From CAYRDK01 sp043819345 (lineage in GTDB: Bacteria > Omnitrophota > Gorgyraeia > Velamenicoccales > Velamenicoccaceae), in contig JBDREX010000038.1 of the NCBI GenBank assembly GCA_043819345.1, positions 1 to 59,693 of the forward strand: 59,693 nt of DNA. Direction: 5' to 3'. How positions within the stretch are numbered: position 1 is the first letter of the stretch; every line of letters starts with the position of its first letter. The notes beneath the pieces were generated by a model, which was not told the DNA's origin, ran no database searches, and saw only the letters and a program-made list of their open reading frames with translations. The translations under genes were made by a program, and so were the position numbers. Below are positions 57,969-59,693 of this stretch, piece by piece.

Positions 57969-59693
57969 TTATCTAAACTCAAACCACGTCTGGACAACAG
58001 GCTCTTCTTTAGCGGCATTCTCAATCATCTGCTGGTTCAAAGACATCATCGCTTTTAACTCCTGAGTCTTATTACGAATATAGCCGATATCCTGTGCCTT
58101 AGATTCATTCACTTCATAAAGTTTCTGTAAATCATATCCGACGGTACCACCCAACTCCTGGATCTTGGCACTCATCTCTTTTAAGCTGGTATAAAGAGAC
58201 GTCAATTGAGACGCCGCGGCCGCCGCTTCCTGGCTGCCTGTCTGAATACCAGACATAGCCGCCGCGGCCTTTTCAATATTTTCTTCAACTGCGCTAAACG
58301 CCGATGAAAAAGCCGCTACCTTTGATTCAATGTCACGAATATTGGAAACACTGCCCATAATAGATGAAACGTTACCGGATAAATTTTCTATATCCGTGGA
58401 CTTCGCGCTCAATGTAATACCATCTAAGGTTCCATAGGTCGGCTCTGTACAAATAACCGAATAATCTCCTCTAGGCCAACCAGATACAAATGTTAATGGA
58501 TACTCATAAATACCGGGGCTCATTTCCGTCATGAGCGCGGCACTTACACGAGCCACATTATTCGGGTCATAAACAGTAATGATCGGGCTCGCGGAAGGAT
58601 ATGTACGATAACGGATCTTAATCGTTGAACCCAGCATTACGATACTGTCGCGGGTCAAAATCTCAGATTTTGCTTCCGTTATTAATTTTGTCTGGATCTC
58701 ATCTGTCTCTGCAATAAGTTTATTTTTAAGTGCTGCTTCGCTGGCGGCAATAACGGCCGGCAATGTTGTACCTGCCGCTGTCAAAATCCTGGCAGCATCC
58801 GACTGAACAGCAGCCACCGCGGCCCGCGTTGTCGCCGCCTGAGTTGCCACAACCGTCTGCACACCCGTTACCTGTGTTGCGATATCTGTGCTTAAGCCCG
58901 CGATCTGAGATGTTAATGCCTGCAAGGATTGTGTCACGGTAATCGTAAACGTATTGCCCGCATAATACGTCATACTATCACCGCTGGAGCCACCATAAGA
59001 AATACTCACGCGCGCGTAATACGTAGCGCCCGCCGCAAACTTTCTTAAAAATCCACTCGGTACATTTGCCGTCGCGTCTGCAACCGTAAACCAGCAGTTA
59101 CCATTGGTATCAAATGATGTGCTTGTTAGAGTTCCCAGCAACTCGTTGTTGCCGGTATAGAATTGAACCGTGGCTGTACCCAAGGCATTGATGGCGCTAG
59201 AAGTAATAACCTGGCCTCGCTTTTCAAGGCGCAGAATAATCCCCAGTTGATCATCCACCTCATCATAAACAAAACTTGACTGCACTTTATAATCCGCCAA
59301 GGATTCTGAAATAGACATGATATAGACGGTCCAGGTAATCGCGTTATCAAAAACACTATCGGCAGAATCCGCTAAAAAGTCAGCTGTTTTCTCTTCCGTC
59401 ATTTCCACATACGCTTCTTTATTAAAGTTAAATTGATATTCTCCATATGGAATATAAAAATTAAATGGGCTATTGCCAACATACGGATTGGTCGCAGAAC
59501 CTAAGCTCACCAACGCACCTGTATCAGCATCCAAAACCCTCAACGTCACCTCCGTCAAGGCGCTGCCGTTAACGGAATCCAATGCGCGCATTGAAACAGC
59601 GTATTTTTCAACAACCGTCACCACGTTGGACGCGTTGCTGGAAGCAAGGCCTCCGGCAGAAGCCGTCAAAGTAACCGAACCCGGATAACTGGC
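57969..59693 (-). CDS. Large extracellular protein, C-terminal part
   Basis: The frame is open to the window edge, so at least 574 residues at the C-terminus of a longer protein are visible. The start codon is not in the window. The first part has Ig-like or carboxypeptidase-regulatory-like beta domains (VTLRVLDADTGALVSLG, YGEYQFNFNKEAYVEM); the middle and end are Ala/Ser/Thr-rich coiled coils (TQVTGVQTVVATQAATTRAA, SKVAAFSSAFSAVEENIEKA). It is probably a long surface or fibre protein. The Omnitrophota are known for very long surface proteins, so the full size is of interest. Confidence 0.75.
   Translation of the reverse strand, partial: ASYPGSVTLTASAGGLASSNASNVVTVVEKYAVSMRALDSVNGSALTEVTLRVLDADTGALVSLGSATNPYVGNSPFNFYIPYGEYQFNFNKEAYVEMTEEKTADFLADSADSVFDNAITWTVYIMSISESLADYKVQSSFVYDEVDDQLGIILRLEKRGQVITSSAINALGTATVQFYTGNNELLGTLTSTSFDTNGNCWFTVADATANVPSGFLRKFAAGATYYARVSISYGGSSGDSMTYYAGNTFTITVTQSLQALTSQIAGLSTDIATQVTGVQTVVATQAATTRAAVAAVQSDAARILTAAGTTLPAVIAASEAALKNKLIAETDEIQTKLITEAKSEILTRDSIVMLGSTIKIRYRTYPSASPIITVYDPNNVARVSAALMTEMSPGIYEYPLTFVSGWPRGDYSVICTEPTYGTLDGITLSAKSTDIENLSGNVSSIMGSVSNIRDIESKVAAFSSAFSAVEENIEKAAAAMSGIQTGSQEAAAAASQLTSLYTSLKEMSAKIQELGGTVGYDLQKLYEVNESKAQDIGYIRNKTQELKAMMSLNQQMIENAAKEEPVVQTWFEFR

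Overview
The window looks like a chromosomal segment of an uncultured Gram-negative bacterium, most likely Omnitrophota (OP3) or a relative in or near the PVC group. The reasons are a Chlamydia-like V-type ATPase operon with a DUF2764 gene between subunits E and A, a lipoprotein and an outer-membrane beta-barrel, many signal-peptide proteins of no known family, and short palindromic repeats whose translation gives LPAGRQ-like peptides, which I associate with Omnitrophota and CPR genomes. This assignment is inference; no rRNA gene is present. Nearly every gene is on the minus strand; the one clear exception is a small plus-strand nucleotidyltransferase cassette at about 27.7-28.4 kb.

Layout. 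0-22 kb is housekeeping: start of a probable D-Ala-D-Ala ligase, an ABC exporter pair, a HAD phosphatase, a PAC2 protein, an M20 peptidase, Era, a polytopic glycosyltransferase-like protein, an M1 aminopeptidase fused to an Omp85-like barrel, an endonuclease III homologue, a PilZ membrane protein with a six-hairpin-like domain, an M48 protease, a transglutaminase-like lipoprotein, pabB-pabC, and a run of small conserved proteins. 22-30 kb is an accessory, repeat-rich zone: four related small exported proteins, a flavin reductase, period-7/8 repeats, a candidate pseudoknotted RNA, two nucleotidyltransferase cassettes, a four-helix-bundle (23S IVS) protein and tRNA-Asp. 30.7-38.5 kb holds tRNA-Val and the V-ATPase operon (E, DUF2764, A, B, D, I, K). 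38.6-51.8 kb is the pyrimidine operon (pyrR-B-C, tRNA-Arg, carA-B, pyrK, pyrD, pyrF, interleaved with three unrelated genes), with a PyrR-type attenuator in front of pyrR. 51.8-59.7 kb holds rsmI, a transposase remnant, glmS, a 23-residue Cys-rich mini-gene, a HEPN/MNT pair, a glycine-zipper lipoprotein, a membrane protein, a second four-helix-bundle protein and the 3' part of a large surface protein.

The most unusual content is between genes. (1) The tRNA-Arg and tRNA-Val genes are each followed by a homologous small GC-rich element (150 and 176 bp) bounded by a copy of the tRNA 3' end; a related arrangement lies beyond tRNA-Asp. (2) An 83-bp element with 14-bp terminal inverted repeats occurs three times; one copy supplies the stop codon of rsmI. 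(3) Many intergenic gaps carry degenerate tandem repeats of 7- or 8-bp period, often as two inverted arms. (4) Two nucleotidyltransferase cassettes are each flanked by direct repeats (48 bp and 30 bp). (5) A possible structured RNA at about 27.49-27.65 kb has a promoter, pseudoknot geometry and a terminator.

How the genes work together: the pyr genes give de novo UMP synthesis except pyrE, which is absent here; the pyr operon runs with a 28-bp gap into the V-ATPase operon, whose rotor subunit keeps the residues of a Na+ site. pabB/pabC make p-aminobenzoate for folate. glmS feeds amino-sugar synthesis for the envelope. All functional calls come from reading the sequence; no database search was run.
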